Positions 45,348 through 55,492 of a stretch of DNA of 64,000 nucleotides are shown in pieces. Source of the DNA: Pseudomonas brassicacearum (lineage in GTDB: Bacteria > Pseudomonadota > Gammaproteobacteria > Pseudomonadales > Pseudomonadaceae). Numbering within the stretch: position 1 is the first letter of the stretch; each line of letters begins with the position of its first letter. The notes beneath the pieces are model-generated. The model saw only the letters and a list, made by a program, of their open reading frames with translations, searched no databases and was not told the DNA's origin. The stretch spans positions 4,863,430-4,927,429 of the forward strand of contig NZ_CP007410.1 in the NCBI RefSeq assembly GCF_000585995.1, read 5' to 3'. Both the position numbers and the translations under genes were made by a program.

Positions 45348-46373
45348 TCAGTTGAAACCACTGGTGGAAATGAAATCGACGTCGGTCTTCGGTTCGCCCC
45401 GCATCAACAGTTCGATCACCTGTTCCAGCGTGCGCCCCTCGAACAGGATCGCATGCAGCCCGGCGACCAGTGGCATGTACACGCCAGCCTCCTGGGACTT
45501 GGCCTTGAGCACCTTGAGGGTGTTCACCCCTTCGGCCACTTCGCCCAGTCGCGACACCGCCTCGTCCAGGCTCAGGCCCTGGCCGAGGGCGAAACCGACC
45601 TGATAGTTACGGCTCTTGGGCGAGGAACACGTGACGATCAGATCGCCCACCCCTGCCAACCCGAGGAAAGTCATCGGATTGGCGCCCTGGCTGACGGCAA
45701 AGCGGGTCATTTCCGCCAGCGCCCGGGTGATCAGCATGCTCTTGGTGTTTTCCCCCATGCCCAGCGCCACCGCCATGCCGGCGATGATTGCATAGACATT
45801 CTTCAGCGCCCCGCCCAGTTCCACACCAAAGCGGTCGGCACTGGCGTAGACCCGAAAGGTACGGCCATGGAGCGCCGCCTGGACCCGCTGGCACAGTTCT
45901 TCGTCTTCACTGGCGACCACCGTGGCGGTCAAGGCGTGCTCGGCGATCTCCCGCGCCAGGTTCGGACCGGAAATCACACCGATTCGAGCCTTGGGGGCGA
46001 TTTCCTCGAGAATCTCGCTCATCAGCTTGAAGGTCTGGGCTTCGATGCCCTTGGTCAAACTCACCAGCAGCTTGCCGCTCAAGCATTCGGCATGGGGTGC
46101 CAATACCGAGCGCAAGGCACTGGACGGCAAGGCGACGAAAAACAGATCGCTGCCCTGCAGGGTCGCCTGCAAGTCGGTGACCGGCTCCACTTCCGGGCGG
46201 ATCTTGATGCCCTTGAGGTAGCGCGGGTTCTCGCGGTTGACCCGGATGGCCTCGGCCTGTTCAGGGTCACGCATCCATTGGCGTACCGGGTGACCATTCT
46301 CGGCCAGCAGGTTGGCCACGGCGGTGCCGAAACTCCCGCCTCCCAGGACCGCAATCGGGCGCTGTTCAGTCAT
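45348..46373 (-). CDS. gpsA: Glycerol-3-phosphate dehydrogenase (NAD(P)+)
   Basis: GpsA reduces dihydroxyacetone phosphate to sn-glycerol-3-phosphate for phospholipid synthesis. The 341-residue protein has the dinucleotide motif [12 protein letters not shown] at the N-terminus, the [12 protein letters not shown] segment and the catalytic lysine region [18 protein letters not shown] 46373 ([13 protein letters not shown]) is the family start; ATG 46388 is an alternative. It forms a unit with DUF4389, sixA and the thioesterase. Confidence 0.96.
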   Translation of the reverse strand: MTEQRPIAVLGGGSFGTAVANLLAENGHPVRQWMRDPEQAEAIRVNRENPRYLKGIKIRPEVEPVTDLQATLQGSDLFFVALPSSALRSVLAPHAECLSGKLLVSLTKGIEAQTFKLMSEILEEIAPKARIGVISGPNLAREIAEHALTATVVASEDEELCQRVQAALHGRTFRVYASADRFGVELGGALKNVYAIIAGMAVALGMGENTKSMLITRALAEMTRFAVSQGANPMTFLGLAGVGDLIVTCSSPKSRNYQVGFALGQGLSLDEAVSRLGEVAEGVNTLKVLKAKSQEAGVYMPLVAGLHAILFEGRTLEQVIELLMRGEPKTDVDFISTSGFN

Positions 46374-46572
46374 ATGCAATCCGTTCATCCATACCAAGTG
46401 GCAATGCGGGGCATTATACGGAGCGGCCGGATCGCGACCAGCCCCGGCAACAATTACCGCCAGCTGTAGGAAGCTGACCATCATTTCCTAGGAAAATGCT
46501 GTCAACGTGAATGGAAAAGTCGTTCAGCTCAGTTAACATGCCCGCCATTCTTTCGTTATCGAAGGCTGTGCC

Positions 46573-48696
46573 GTGTTCGTTGGCCCTTCCCGTTCAGGTT
46601 CGTCACTGCTACTGGCGCTGATCATCAGCCCGCCAGTGCTGGCCGACGATCTGTTCGTGGACAGCCAGCCCCTGCCCGAAGTGTTGACGGCCACGCGCCT
46701 GAAGCAATCGCCGGCGGCGGTGCCGGGCAGCATGACCGTGCTCGACAGCGAATTGATCAAGGCCAGCGGCGCCCGGGACATCAGCGAACTGCTGCGCCTG
46801 GTGCCGGGCATGATGGTCGGCAATATCAGCGGCAACCAGGCCGCCGTGAATTACCACGGCACCAACGCCAGCGAAGCTCGACGCATGCAGGTACTGATCG
46901 ATGGCCGCTCGGTGTACCGCGCCGGCCTGGCCACGGTGGACTGGAGCGATATTCCGGTGGCCATGGAAGACATCGACCGGATCGAAGTCTTCCGCGGGCC
47001 CAACACCGTCAGCTACGGGGCCAATGCGCTGATGGCGGTGGTCAACATCATCACCCGCGCGCCCGCCGACAGCCACGGCACCCGGCTGAAAATCACCCGG
47101 GGCCAGCGGGGCATCAGCGACTGGTACGCCAGCCAGGGCAGCGGTTGGGAGGGCGGCGACCTGCGGCTGTCGTTGTCCGGCCAGGAAGACGATGGCTTTG
47201 ACAGCGACCGCAACGACGCCGATTACCGCGACAGTCGACGCCTGAACCGCTTCAACCTGTCCGTCAGCCAGACATTGAACGAGCAGCAAAGCATCGACTG
47301 GCAATTGAACGCCAAGGACGGGACCAATCAACGGCCCTATACCTATCATCCGGTGTTCGCCGGGATTACAGCCGCTGGCGACAATTCCGACGTCATCGCC
47401 AAGGACTACGCCGGTTCACTGCGCTGGAACCTGGACCTGGACCCCAACCACAGCCTTTACGTACAAGGCTCGATCCAGCATTGGGATCGCCAGCAAACCT
47501 GGCGCGCCTGCGATGCCGAGGTGTCCTTCAGCCCGCAACTGACCGACCTGTGGCTGCTCAACCCCAATTACGCCGAGCGGCTGGCACGTAACATCCCCAG
47601 CTTCACCAGCACGGGCGCGCCGCCCGGCACCCCACAGGAACAAGCGCTGGCCAACCAGGTGCTCGACCAGTGGCGCAACGGCGCCTCGCAAACCCTGTGC
47701 GGGGACATCGACCAAAGTGCCCGGGAGTCACGCTACGACCTGGAAATCCAGGACACCTTGAGCCTGTCCGACAGCCTGCGACTGGTCACCGGGGCGAATT
47801 ACCGCTACGACCGGGCGAACTCCGAAACGTACTTCAACGGCACGCTGGACGACACCACCTGGCGGCTGTTCGGCCAGCTCGAATGGCGGGCCACCGAGCA
47901 CTGGCTGTTGCAGGGCGGCGCGATGTTCGAAGACACCCGCCTGACCGGAAGCTCGCTGACCCCGCGGGTGGCGGTCAACTACCTGATCACCCCACGCCAT
48001 GGCTTGCGGGCGGTGTACTCCGAAGCCGTGCGCTCCCCGGACATGTTCGAGAACAACGTCAACTGGAGTTACCAGGTCACTAACCTGCAGCCCACCGCCT
48101 TCGGCCAGAGCAGCGCCCGTTACTTTGTCCAGACCCGTGGCCCGGGGAATCTGGAACAAGAGCACATGCGCTCTCGGGAACTGGGCTACAACGGTTATTT
48201 CATGGAGTTGGGCCTGACGCTCGATGTGAAGCTGTTCCATGACGAAATCACCGGCATGATCAGCGAACCGCTGCGCAACAATCAGTACATCGCCAGCAAC
48301 AGCAACGAATCACAATTCTCCGGGGCCGAAACCCAGGTTGATTGGCGAATGACCAGCGCCGACCGCCTGCGCCTGACCTACGCCTACGTTGATGCCCAGG
48401 CCAGTAACCCCCTTGATGAACAACTGACCGCCCGTAACAGTGGTTCGGCCGGGTGGCTGCGGGATTGGGGCCAGGGCTGGAACAGCGCGGTCTTCTATTA
48501 CGCCGCCGATGCGCTCAACGGTTATCGCTTCGAACGGCTCGACACCCGCCTCGCCCGACGCATCCCGCTGGGCAAGGCCAACCTGGAGCTGGCGGGCATC
48601 CTGCAACAACGCCTCGACAATCAGCCCACCACCTTCGTCGACAACCGCTACGACTCCCGTCATGTCCTGTATTTCAGCGCGGAGTTGTCCTTCTAA
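46573..48696 (+). CDS. TonB-dependent outer-membrane receptor
   Basis: A 707-residue receptor with a signal peptide (SLLLALIISPPVLA), a plug domain at about 35-160 (SMTVLDSELIKASGARDISELLRLVPGM, IEVFRGPNTVSYGANALMAVVNIITR) and a beta-barrel ending in a terminal phenylalanine (HVLYFSAELSF). It starts with GTG. The next gene begins at the base after its stop, so receptor, periplasmic protein and hybrid kinase are one unit. The ligand is unknown; there is no N-terminal signalling extension. Confidence 0.9.
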   Translation: MFVGPSRSGSSLLLALIISPPVLADDLFVDSQPLPEVLTATRLKQSPAAVPGSMTVLDSELIKASGARDISELLRLVPGMMVGNISGNQAAVNYHGTNASEARRMQVLIDGRSVYRAGLATVDWSDIPVAMEDIDRIEVFRGPNTVSYGANALMAVVNIITRAPADSHGTRLKITRGQRGISDWYASQGSGWEGGDLRLSLSGQEDDGFDSDRNDADYRDSRRLNRFNLSVSQTLNEQQSIDWQLNAKDGTNQRPYTYHPVFAGITAAGDNSDVIAKDYAGSLRWNLDLDPNHSLYVQGSIQHWDRQQTWRACDAEVSFSPQLTDLWLLNPNYAERLARNIPSFTSTGAPPGTPQEQALANQVLDQWRNGASQTLCGDIDQSARESRYDLEIQDTLSLSDSLRLVTGANYRYDRANSETYFNGTLDDTTWRLFGQLEWRATEHWLLQGGAMFEDTRLTGSSLTPRVAVNYLITPRHGLRAVYSEAVRSPDMFENNVNWSYQVTNLQPTAFGQSSARYFVQTRGPGNLEQEHMRSRELGYNGYFMELGLTLDVKLFHDEITGMISEPLRNNQYIASNSNESQFSGAETQVDWRMTSADRLRLTYAYVDAQASNPLDEQLTARNSGSAGWLRDWGQGWNSAVFYYAADALNGYRFERLDTRLARRIPLGKANLELAGILQQRLDNQPTTFVDNRYDSRHVLYFSAELSF

Positions 48697-49629
48697 ATGG
48701 CCCGGAGCCAACCCCGCAAGACGCCATTTCGTGGCCGCCTGACGCTAGCGCTATGCCTGGTGTTTGCAGGGTTGCTGGCGACGATCGAGGCCCGCGCCGC
48801 CGAGATTCTGCTGACCGGTGTCGAGGACAGTCCCGGCGTGCAGTCCTTCACCCTGGCCCTCAAGGCCCTGCGTCCCGAGGACAATGTGCGGTTCACCCGG
48901 CTGGCGGACCTGCCGACGCCGGACAAGTTGCCGGGCAATGTCCGTCTGGTCCTGCTTGACCTGCCCAGCCTCGACTGGCGCCTGCAAGACAGCCGTGGGC
49001 CGGCCACGCTGGTGCTACGCATCAGCCGCCAGCAAGCCCGGGATCGCCTGGGCGAGGCAACGCCCGATCACCTGAGCCTGCTGTGGAGCGACCCGCCGAT
49101 GGCGCGGCAACTGCGGCTGATCCGCACGGTCCTGCCGCAAGTACGACGGGTCGGCGTGCTGTTCGACAGGCACAGCGAGTTTTTGCTCAAGGACCTGCGC
49201 CAGGCCGCCCTACCACTGGACCTGGAAATCGTCGCCGAACGCTGGGACGACACCAGTGACAGTCGCGCCCTGCAAAACCTGCTGGGCCAGAGCGATGTGT
49301 TGTTGGGCCTCGACGACCCCGACCTGTACAACCCCAAGACCGTGAAAAACCTCTTGCTCAGCAGCTACGCCCGGCAACGTGCGCTGATCGGACCGAGCGC
49401 CGCGTTCGTCAAGGCCGGCAGCCTGGCCAGCACCTACAGCGACCAGGACGACTGGCTGGCAATTCTCGACGAACTGCTCGACCGCCCCCCCGCCACCTGG
49501 CCGCGCACCTTGTATCCGGCCCGCTTCAAAGTCCTGAGCAACCGACAGGTCACCCGCTCACTGGGGATCGAACCGATTGACGCCGAATCCGTCGCTGCGA
49601 CATTGGCCGAAGGAGAACACCGCCCATGA
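48697..49629 (+). CDS. Periplasmic ABC-type substrate-binding-like protein
   Basis: A 310-residue exported protein with an N-terminal signal (LTLALCLVFAGLLATIEARA) and a two-lobed pattern like the ABC_sub_bind family (LIRTVLPQVRRVGVLFDRHSEF, DVLLGLDDPDLYNPKTVKNLLLSSYARQRALIGPSAAFVKAGSLASTYSD). No permease or ATPase gene is near, so it may present a ligand to the kinase rather than to a transporter. Its stop overlaps the kinase start (ATGA). Confidence 0.85.
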   Translation: MARSQPRKTPFRGRLTLALCLVFAGLLATIEARAAEILLTGVEDSPGVQSFTLALKALRPEDNVRFTRLADLPTPDKLPGNVRLVLLDLPSLDWRLQDSRGPATLVLRISRQQARDRLGEATPDHLSLLWSDPPMARQLRLIRTVLPQVRRVGVLFDRHSEFLLKDLRQAALPLDLEIVAERWDDTSDSRALQNLLGQSDVLLGLDDPDLYNPKTVKNLLLSSYARQRALIGPSAAFVKAGSLASTYSDQDDWLAILDELLDRPPATWPRTLYPARFKVLSNRQVTRSLGIEPIDAESVAATLAEGEHRP

Positions 49630-51527
49630 CCTTGCGTCGCCGCTGGGACATCAATACCCGCACCCAGCTCATCGCCCTCGGCCCGGCGCTGTTGCTGACC
49701 GTGCTGCTGATCAGCTTCTTCACCTTCGTGCGGATCCAGGACTTGCGCCAGGAACTCAATCACACCGGGCAACTGATCGCCAACCAACTGGCTCCAGCCA
49801 CGGAGTACGGGGTGATCTCCGGCAACAAGGAGGTGCTGGAAAGCCTGCTCACCGCCACCCTGGCGACGCCCCACGTGCGTTTTCTGGAGATTCAGGACAG
49901 CACGAACCGGATGCTGGTGTACGTCGAGCAATCCGAACCAACCGACGACCACTCTCAGCAGGTCGAAGTGTTCCAGGCCCCGGTTCGCCTGCAACGCATT
50001 GCCCTGAACAATGATTTCCTGCAAGGCGACAGCGCTTCCACTGAGGCCCCCGGTGAAGACTACCTGGGCCGCGTGATCGTTGGCATGTCCAGTGACGCCT
50101 TCAGCCAGCGGCAGCAGGAAATTCTGTTCAAGGCCGCCATCCTGGCGCTGTTCGCCCTGTTGTTTACCTTTCTCGTGGCGCGCCGCCTGGCATCGAACCT
50201 GTCCCGTCCGATCCGTGATATCGGCAACGCGGTCAAAGCGATCCAGCAAGGCGACTACAGCACGCCGCTGCCCATCGTTGACGACGGCGAATTGGGAGCG
50301 TTGTCGCGGCACATCAACAACCTGGCCGACGGGCTCGAGCAAGCCAGCCGCGAACAACACCAGGCCATGGAGCAACTGATCAAGACCCGGGAGGAAGCGG
50401 AAAAGGCCAACAGCGCCAAGTCTGAGTTCCTGGCGATGATGAGCCATGAACTGCGCACGCCCATGAACGGTGTACTGGGCATGCTGCAACTGCTGGAAAC
50501 CACCCGGATGACCGACGAGCAGCACGAGTACACGGCGCTGGCGTCCGAATCCACCGAGCACCTGCTGAAGGTGATCAACGACATCCTCGACTTTTCACGC
50601 ATCGAGCGCTCGGCCCTGGAGCTGGAACACATCCCGTTCAATCTGGCGGAGCTGGTGGGCAGTTGCGCCCAGTCGTTCCAGCACAGCGCCGCGCAACGCA
50701 AACTGGGCCTGGACCTGCTGATCCCCGACGACATGCAAGCCTTGCAGGTCCAAGGCGATCCGACGCGGATCCGGCAGATTCTGGTGAACCTGATCGGCAA
50801 CGCGCTGAAATTCACCGAGCAAGGTCAGGTCACCGTGCAGTGCCAATGGCAGGCCCTGGATCACGAACTGTTGTGGTTCACCTGCACGGTGCGGGACAGC
50901 GGCATAGGCATTCCGGCCGAGAGCCTGGAGCGCATGTTCGACGCCTTCCAACAGGCCGACAGCTCGATTTCCCGGCGTTACGGCGGCACCGGCCTGGGCC
51001 TGCCAATTGCCCGCACCCTGGCCGAACGCATGGGCGGCACGCTGCGAGCCCAGAGTGAAGAAGGCCTGGGCTCGGTGTTCACCCTCGAGATTCCGCTGGC
51101 CCGCTCGCGGCAGATCCCGCCGCCCCTGGCGCCGCGCCTGTCGAACGGCAGCGGCGATGGCGAAGGCCGTAACGTGTTGTTGGTCGAGGACAACCCGGTG
51201 AATCAGACGGTGATCGAAGCCATGCTGCGCAGCCTGGGCTTCACGGTCAGCGTCGCCGTCGACGGTGCCCAGGCCGTACGCAGCGCCGAAAGCCTGATAT
51301 TCGAAGCGATCCTCATGGATTGCCGATTGCCCATTATCGACGGTTACGAAGCCACGCGGCAGATCCGGCAGTTACCCGGCTGCAGCGAAGTGCCGATCAT
51401 CGCCCTGACCGCCAATGCCTTGCAGGGCGACCGCGAGGCCTGCCTGGCGGCGGGTATGAACGATTACCTGGCCAAGCCGTTCAAACGCGTTGACCTGCAG
51501 CAAATTCTGCAACGTTGGGTGCATTAG
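49626..51527 (+). CDS. Hybrid sensor histidine kinase, PA1611 position
   Basis: A 633-residue inner-membrane kinase with a first membrane segment at about 16-36, a periplasmic sensor of about 130 residues, a second segment at about 167-186 and a HAMP domain. HisKA has H274 (MMSHELRTPMNG), the ATPase domain has N- and G-boxes (GNALKFTEQG, GGTGLGLPIA), and the receiver has D565 (ILMDCRLPIIDG). There is no Hpt domain. It lies immediately before fabA, the place held in P. aeruginosa by PA1611, a hybrid kinase reported to interact with RetS; orthology is inferred from position and architecture. Confidence 0.9.
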   Translation: MTLRRRWDINTRTQLIALGPALLLTVLLISFFTFVRIQDLRQELNHTGQLIANQLAPATEYGVISGNKEVLESLLTATLATPHVRFLEIQDSTNRMLVYVEQSEPTDDHSQQVEVFQAPVRLQRIALNNDFLQGDSASTEAPGEDYLGRVIVGMSSDAFSQRQQEILFKAAILALFALLFTFLVARRLASNLSRPIRDIGNAVKAIQQGDYSTPLPIVDDGELGALSRHINNLADGLEQASREQHQAMEQLIKTREEAEKANSAKSEFLAMMSHELRTPMNGVLGMLQLLETTRMTDEQHEYTALASESTEHLLKVINDILDFSRIERSALELEHIPFNLAELVGSCAQSFQHSAAQRKLGLDLLIPDDMQALQVQGDPTRIRQILVNLIGNALKFTEQGQVTVQCQWQALDHELLWFTCTVRDSGIGIPAESLERMFDAFQQADSSISRRYGGTGLGLPIARTLAERMGGTLRAQSEEGLGSVFTLEIPLARSRQIPPPLAPRLSNGSGDGEGRNVLLVEDNPVNQTVIEAMLRSLGFTVSVAVDGAQAVRSAESLIFEAILMDCRLPIIDGYEATRQIRQLPGCSEVPIIALTANALQGDREACLAAGMNDYLAKPFKRVDLQQILQRWVH

Positions 51528-51763
51528 TAGCCTGTGTGACTGGCGTGAAAGGCGAAAGTGCGGCAGTCTTAGGCACCCGAACAAGCCTCGATTGGGGCTT
51601 GAATAAAAATTTCAGTGCACAGGTGTACATTCATTTCCCGTGTGCTGTGACTTTCACTACAACGCAATAGTCTATGAGTAGGCTGTCGATTCGAGGCATG
51701 AACGCTTCGATCGGCCGGGAAGATTTGCCCCACCCTGCCGCATGGGACTATTGAGGAGCTCGC

Positions 51764-52279
51764 ATGACCAAACAAAACGCCTTTACTCGGGAAGACCTGC
51801 TGCGCTGCAGTCGCGGTGAGCTGTTCGGCCCAGGTAACGCGCAACTGCCCGCCCCGAACATGCTGATGGTGGATCGCATCACCCATATCAGCGAAGAGGG
51901 TGGCAAGTACGGCAAAGGTGAATTGGTCGCCGAGCTGGATATCAATCCGGACCTGTGGTTCTTCGCCTGCCACTTCGAGGGTGATCCGGTGATGCCAGGC
52001 TGCCTGGGCCTGGATGCCATGTGGCAACTGGTCGGTTTCTTCCTCGGCTGGCAAGGCCTGCCGGGTCGCGGTCGCGCCCTGGGTTCAGGCGAAGTGAAGT
52101 TCTTTGGTCAGGTCCTGCCGACCGCCAAGAAAATCACCTATAACATTCATATCAAACGCGTCCTCAAGGGCAAGCTGAACATGGCCATTGCCGATGGTTC
52201 GGTGACCGTGGACGGTCGCGAGATCTACACCGCCGAAGGCCTTCGGGTCGGCGTTTTCACCTCCACTGACAACTTCTAA
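51764..52279 (+). CDS. fabA: 3-hydroxydecanoyl-ACP dehydratase/isomerase
   Basis: FabA dehydrates 3-hydroxyacyl-ACP and isomerises trans-2- to cis-3-decenoyl-ACP, starting unsaturated fatty acid synthesis. The 171-residue protein carries the catalytic H70 ([15 protein letters not shown]) and D84 (LGLDAMWQ). ATG 51764 has GAGGAGC upstream. It is followed 11 bases later by fabB, so the two form the usual operon. Confidence 0.98.
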   Translation: MTKQNAFTREDLLRCSRGELFGPGNAQLPAPNMLMVDRITHISEEGGKYGKGELVAELDINPDLWFFACHFEGDPVMPGCLGLDAMWQLVGFFLGWQGLPGRGRALGSGEVKFFGQVLPTAKKITYNIHIKRVLKGKLNMAIADGSVTVDGREIYTAEGLRVGVFTSTDNF

Positions 52280-52290
52280 GGGTTATCCGC

Positions 52291-53511
52291 ATGCGCCGCG
52301 TCGTTATCACTGGTCTGGGCATCGTTTCGTGCCTGGGCAATGACAAAGAGACCGTCTCCGCTAACCTGCGTGCAAGTCGCCCTGGCATCCGGTTCAACCC
52401 GGAATATGCCGAAATGGGTCTGCGTAGCCAGGTTTCCGGCTCCATTGACCTTCCCCTCGAAGAGCTGATCGATCGCAAGATCTACCGTTTCGTCGGCCAC
52501 GCGGCGGCTTACGCCTACCTGGCCATGAAGGACGCTATCGCTGACTCCGGTCTGACCGAAGAGCAAGTGTCCAACCCGCGCACCGGCCTGATCGCCGGTT
52601 CTGGTGGCGCCTCGACGCTGAACCAGATGGAAGCGTTGGACATCCTGCGCGAAAAAGGCGTCAAGCGTGTCGGCCCGTACCGCGTCACGCGGACCATGAG
52701 CAGCACCGTTTCCGCCTGCCTGGCGACCCCGTTCAAGATCAAGGGCCTGAACTACTCCATCGCCTCTGCCTGCGCCACCAGTGCTCACTGCATTGGCAAC
52801 GCCATGGAACAGATCCAGATGGGCAAGCAGGACGTCGTATTCGCCGGCGGCGGTGAAGAAGAACATTGGAGCCAGTCGTTCCTGTTCGACGCCATGGGCG
52901 CCCTGTCCAGCCAATACAACGACACCCCGGAAAAGGCCTCCCGCGCCTACGACGCCAAGCGTGACGGTTTCGTCATTGCCGGCGGCGGCGGCATGGTGGT
53001 GGTCGAGGAGCTGGAACACGCCCTGGCCCGTGGCGCGAAAATCTACGCGGAAATCGTCGGCTATGGCGCCACTTCCGATGGCTACGACATGGTCGCCCCA
53101 AGCGGCGAAGGTGCCATCCGCTGCATGCAGATGGCCATGTCCACCGTTGATGCACCGATCGACTACCTGAACACCCACGGCACCTCGACCCCGGTCGGTG
53201 ACGTGATGGAAATGAAAGGTGTGCGTGAAGTCTTCGGCGACAAGGCCCCGGCCATCAGCTCCACCAAGAGCTTGTCGGGTCACTCCCTGGGCGCCGCCGG
53301 CGTTCACGAAGCGATCTATTGCATGCTGATGATGGAAGGCAACTTCATGGCAGGTTCGGCCAACATCGACGAACTGGATCCGGAAGTGGCCGACATGCCA
53401 ATCCTGACCAAGACTCGCGAAGACGCCACCATCAACACCGTGATGAGCAACAGCTTCGGCTTTGGTGGCACCAACGCCACCCTGGTATTGAAGCGCTGGC
53501 AGGGCAAGTAA
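52291..53511 (+). CDS. fabB: 3-oxoacyl-ACP synthase I
   Basis: FabB elongates the cis-3-decenoyl-ACP made by FabA. The 406-residue protein has the catalytic triad C161 ([11 protein letters not shown]), H296 (LNTHGTST) and H331 ([10 protein letters not shown]). It is translated from ATG 52291, just after fabA, and is followed by a strong terminator. Confidence 0.98.
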   Translation: MRRVVITGLGIVSCLGNDKETVSANLRASRPGIRFNPEYAEMGLRSQVSGSIDLPLEELIDRKIYRFVGHAAAYAYLAMKDAIADSGLTEEQVSNPRTGLIAGSGGASTLNQMEALDILREKGVKRVGPYRVTRTMSSTVSACLATPFKIKGLNYSIASACATSAHCIGNAMEQIQMGKQDVVFAGGGEEEHWSQSFLFDAMGALSSQYNDTPEKASRAYDAKRDGFVIAGGGGMVVVEELEHALARGAKIYAEIVGYGATSDGYDMVAPSGEGAIRCMQMAMSTVDAPIDYLNTHGTSTPVGDVMEMKGVREVFGDKAPAISSTKSLSGHSLGAAGVHEAIYCMLMMEGNFMAGSANIDELDPEVADMPILTKTREDATINTVMSNSFGFGGTNATLVLKRWQGK

Positions 53512-53534
53512 GCCCCGCCGGTACGCCGCACACA

Positions 53535-53568
53535 AAAACGCCCCGACTGGTTCGGGGCGTTTTTTTTG
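53535..53568 (+). terminator. Terminator of fabA-fabB
   Basis: AAAACGCCCCGA pairs with TTCGGGGCGTTTT around CTGG and is followed by a T run. Confidence 0.93.
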
Positions 53569-53595
53569 CGCCTACTCAATACACCGTAGTTCCCC

Positions 53596-53685
53596 TGTGG
53601 GAGCGAGCTTGCTCGCGATTGCAGTGTGCCATGCAACAGATCAGTTGACTGGCCTACCGCAATCGCGAGCAAGCTCGCTCCCACA
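53596..53685. repeat. REPIN, GGGAGCGAGC type
   Basis: TGTGGGAGCGAGCTTGCTCG and its reverse complement lie between the fabB terminator and the DUF3859 gene. Confidence 0.9.
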
Positions 53686-53706
53686 TTGGTCTGTGACGAA
53701 TGAAAC

Positions 53707-54171
53707 TCAGCGCACCACAAACCGTTGCTGCGTCAGCAGCCGATCCCCCTGGAACACCATGAACCGCCACTCTCCCGGCACCACTTCGTGGCTTTCGGTG
53801 AACTCGTAGGCCATGACGTCCTGAGGCGCGCCAGGCACCAGTTTCTGGATGACTTCGAATTTATCGTGGCGCACGCCGTCAGGGGTGCGGATGCCAGGCG
53901 TGAAGTACAACAGCGTCAACGGCTGGTCATCAGCGACCTTGCCCGCCAACTGGTAGCGCATGCCAAACTTGGTGCCCAGTTTCGCCGGTACGCTTTCAGT
54001 CTGGCGGATCTGCTCGTTGCTGCGACGCAGAACCCTCTCCCCCGATTGCAGCTCGGCTTGCGGGCCGTCGAAAACGCCGTATTCCACCGGGCCTTCGACA
54101 CGAACTTCTGCCTGGGCCAGACCGCAGGTCAACAACAGCGCGACCAATGCGCTTGAACGGGTGAGGTGCAT
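53707..54171 (-). CDS. DUF3859 exported protein
   Basis: A 154-residue protein with a signal peptide (MHLTRSSALVALLLTCGLAQA) and a beta-rich mature part (VEYGVFDGPQ..., KLGTKFGMRYQLAG, VPGEWRFMVFQGDRLLTQQRFVV) typical of DUF3859. Function unknown. The start at 54171 is clear; the upstream frame translates a REP element. Confidence 0.85.
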   Translation of the reverse strand: MHLTRSSALVALLLTCGLAQAEVRVEGPVEYGVFDGPQAELQSGERVLRRSNEQIRQTESVPAKLGTKFGMRYQLAGKVADDQPLTLLYFTPGIRTPDGVRHDKFEVIQKLVPGAPQDVMAYEFTESHEVVPGEWRFMVFQGDRLLTQQRFVVR

Positions 54172-54254
54172 AGTGCGCTCCTTGATTGAGATGAGCGCGA
54201 GGGTATGACGCGGGGGTGACAGGCTGATGACAAACCTTGCCCACCGATAATCCC

Positions 54255-54346
54255 GTGGCGAGGGAGCTTGCTCCCGCTGGGCTGCGCAGCGGCCCCTTGT
54301 TCTTGCGGTTGCTGCGCAACCGAGCGGGAGCAAGCTCCCTCGCCAC
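54255..54346. repeat. REPIN, GTGGCGAGGGAGC type
   Basis: GTGGCGAGGGAGCTTGCTCC and its reverse complement. The arms and centre are nearly identical to those of the element at 2429-2521. Confidence 0.9.
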
Positions 54347-54356
54347 AAAAAGCCGT

Positions 54357-55367
54357 TCAGCGGACGACTGAACGCGGCAACACCGCTAGGAAATTATCCC
54401 GCGCCACCTTCCTGGCCACGTCTTCCGGCAAGGCATCCAGGAACGGATCGAAGCTGTGCAATTCCTTACCGAGCTTGTTGAAACGCCCGACCACATCCGA
54501 CCCCACCATGAAGCGCTCCGGAAAGCGCTCTACCAGCTGCACCCACTCCGGCCGGGGCTTTCCCGCCTCGTCCAGCAAGTACGGCGTGAGCAGGCTCCAA
54601 GACAGGTCTACGTACAGATTGGGGTAGGACTCGAGCATCCGGGTCAGGGTCGGCAACAGAAAATCCAGCTGGGTCTGGTGGCGGTGGATCTCCATGCTGG
54701 TGCCGGCGTGGGCCCAGATGAACCGCGTGTGCGGATGATTACGCAGGGGTTCCTCCATTTCTGCCAGGTACAGCGGATTTTTCTCACGCTTGGAAGTGAT
54801 GTTTGAATGCAACATCACCGGCAGATCGTTCTCCGCCGCCAGGTGATAGATCCGCGTCATGGCTTCGTTATTGGCCCTCGGGGTATCACCGGAGGTCAAC
54901 GCCGTGAGGTCATCGTGGCGGGTGAACACCTCCCCGATGCCTTGCCACAGCCCCGGGTACAGGTCGAGCATGCGCTGGATGTGCGCGGCGGAGTTCTTGT
55001 CGTTGGGATTGAAGCCCGACAGGAACGGATGGAAGCGCTGGCGTTGCTCGGCACTCAGTTTGCTCACCGCAGCGGCGACGATCACATCGGTGGCGCTGTA
55101 CCAATAGGCGTCCGCATCGTCACCGGCGTAATAACGTGGACGCTTGGGCTCGTCCTCATGCCATTTCTTGGCCACCGGAATGCCGGAAATCATCACATGC
55201 TCGATGCGATTGTCCGCCATTGCCTGGAGCAGCTTGGGCATGCCGGCGGTTTCCTGGAAGAAATCGACGTAATGCAAGTGCGCATCGCTGTAGACGTATT
55301 CGCGGGCCATGGCGCTGCTGCTTATAACGACCAACAGCCAGGCGAAGATGAGATGGGGCAAGGGCAC
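54357..55367 (-). CDS. Exported amidohydrolase-family protein
   Basis: A 336-residue protein with a signal peptide (LPHLIFAWLLVVISSSAMA) and an amidohydrolase-2-like TIM barrel: HLHYVDFF (metal HxH), LHSNITS, WAHAGTS and a late aspartate in MVGSDVVGRF. GTG 55367 with TGGAG seven bases upstream is chosen over an in-frame TTG at 55424. A hydrolase or decarboxylase role is likely; the substrate is unknown, and the periplasmic location is unusual for the family. Confidence 0.82.
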   Translation of the reverse strand: MPLPHLIFAWLLVVISSSAMAREYVYSDAHLHYVDFFQETAGMPKLLQAMADNRIEHVMISGIPVAKKWHEDEPKRPRYYAGDDADAYWYSATDVIVAAAVSKLSAEQRQRFHPFLSGFNPNDKNSAAHIQRMLDLYPGLWQGIGEVFTRHDDLTALTSGDTPRANNEAMTRIYHLAAENDLPVMLHSNITSKREKNPLYLAEMEEPLRNHPHTRFIWAHAGTSMEIHRHQTQLDFLLPTLTRMLESYPNLYVDLSWSLLTPYLLDEAGKPRPEWVQLVERFPERFMVGSDVVGRFNKLGKELHSFDPFLDALPEDVARKVARDNFLAVLPRSVVR

Positions 55368-55492
55368 AGGCAGACTCCAAAGGTCATGAGCAGCATAGAC
55401 CCTGCTCGTCCCGTCCGGGTTCAAGCCGTCTGTGCCGCGCTGGCGGCGACGAGTTATGCTTTCTGCATCCGTTGTTCAACCTGGAAGACACC

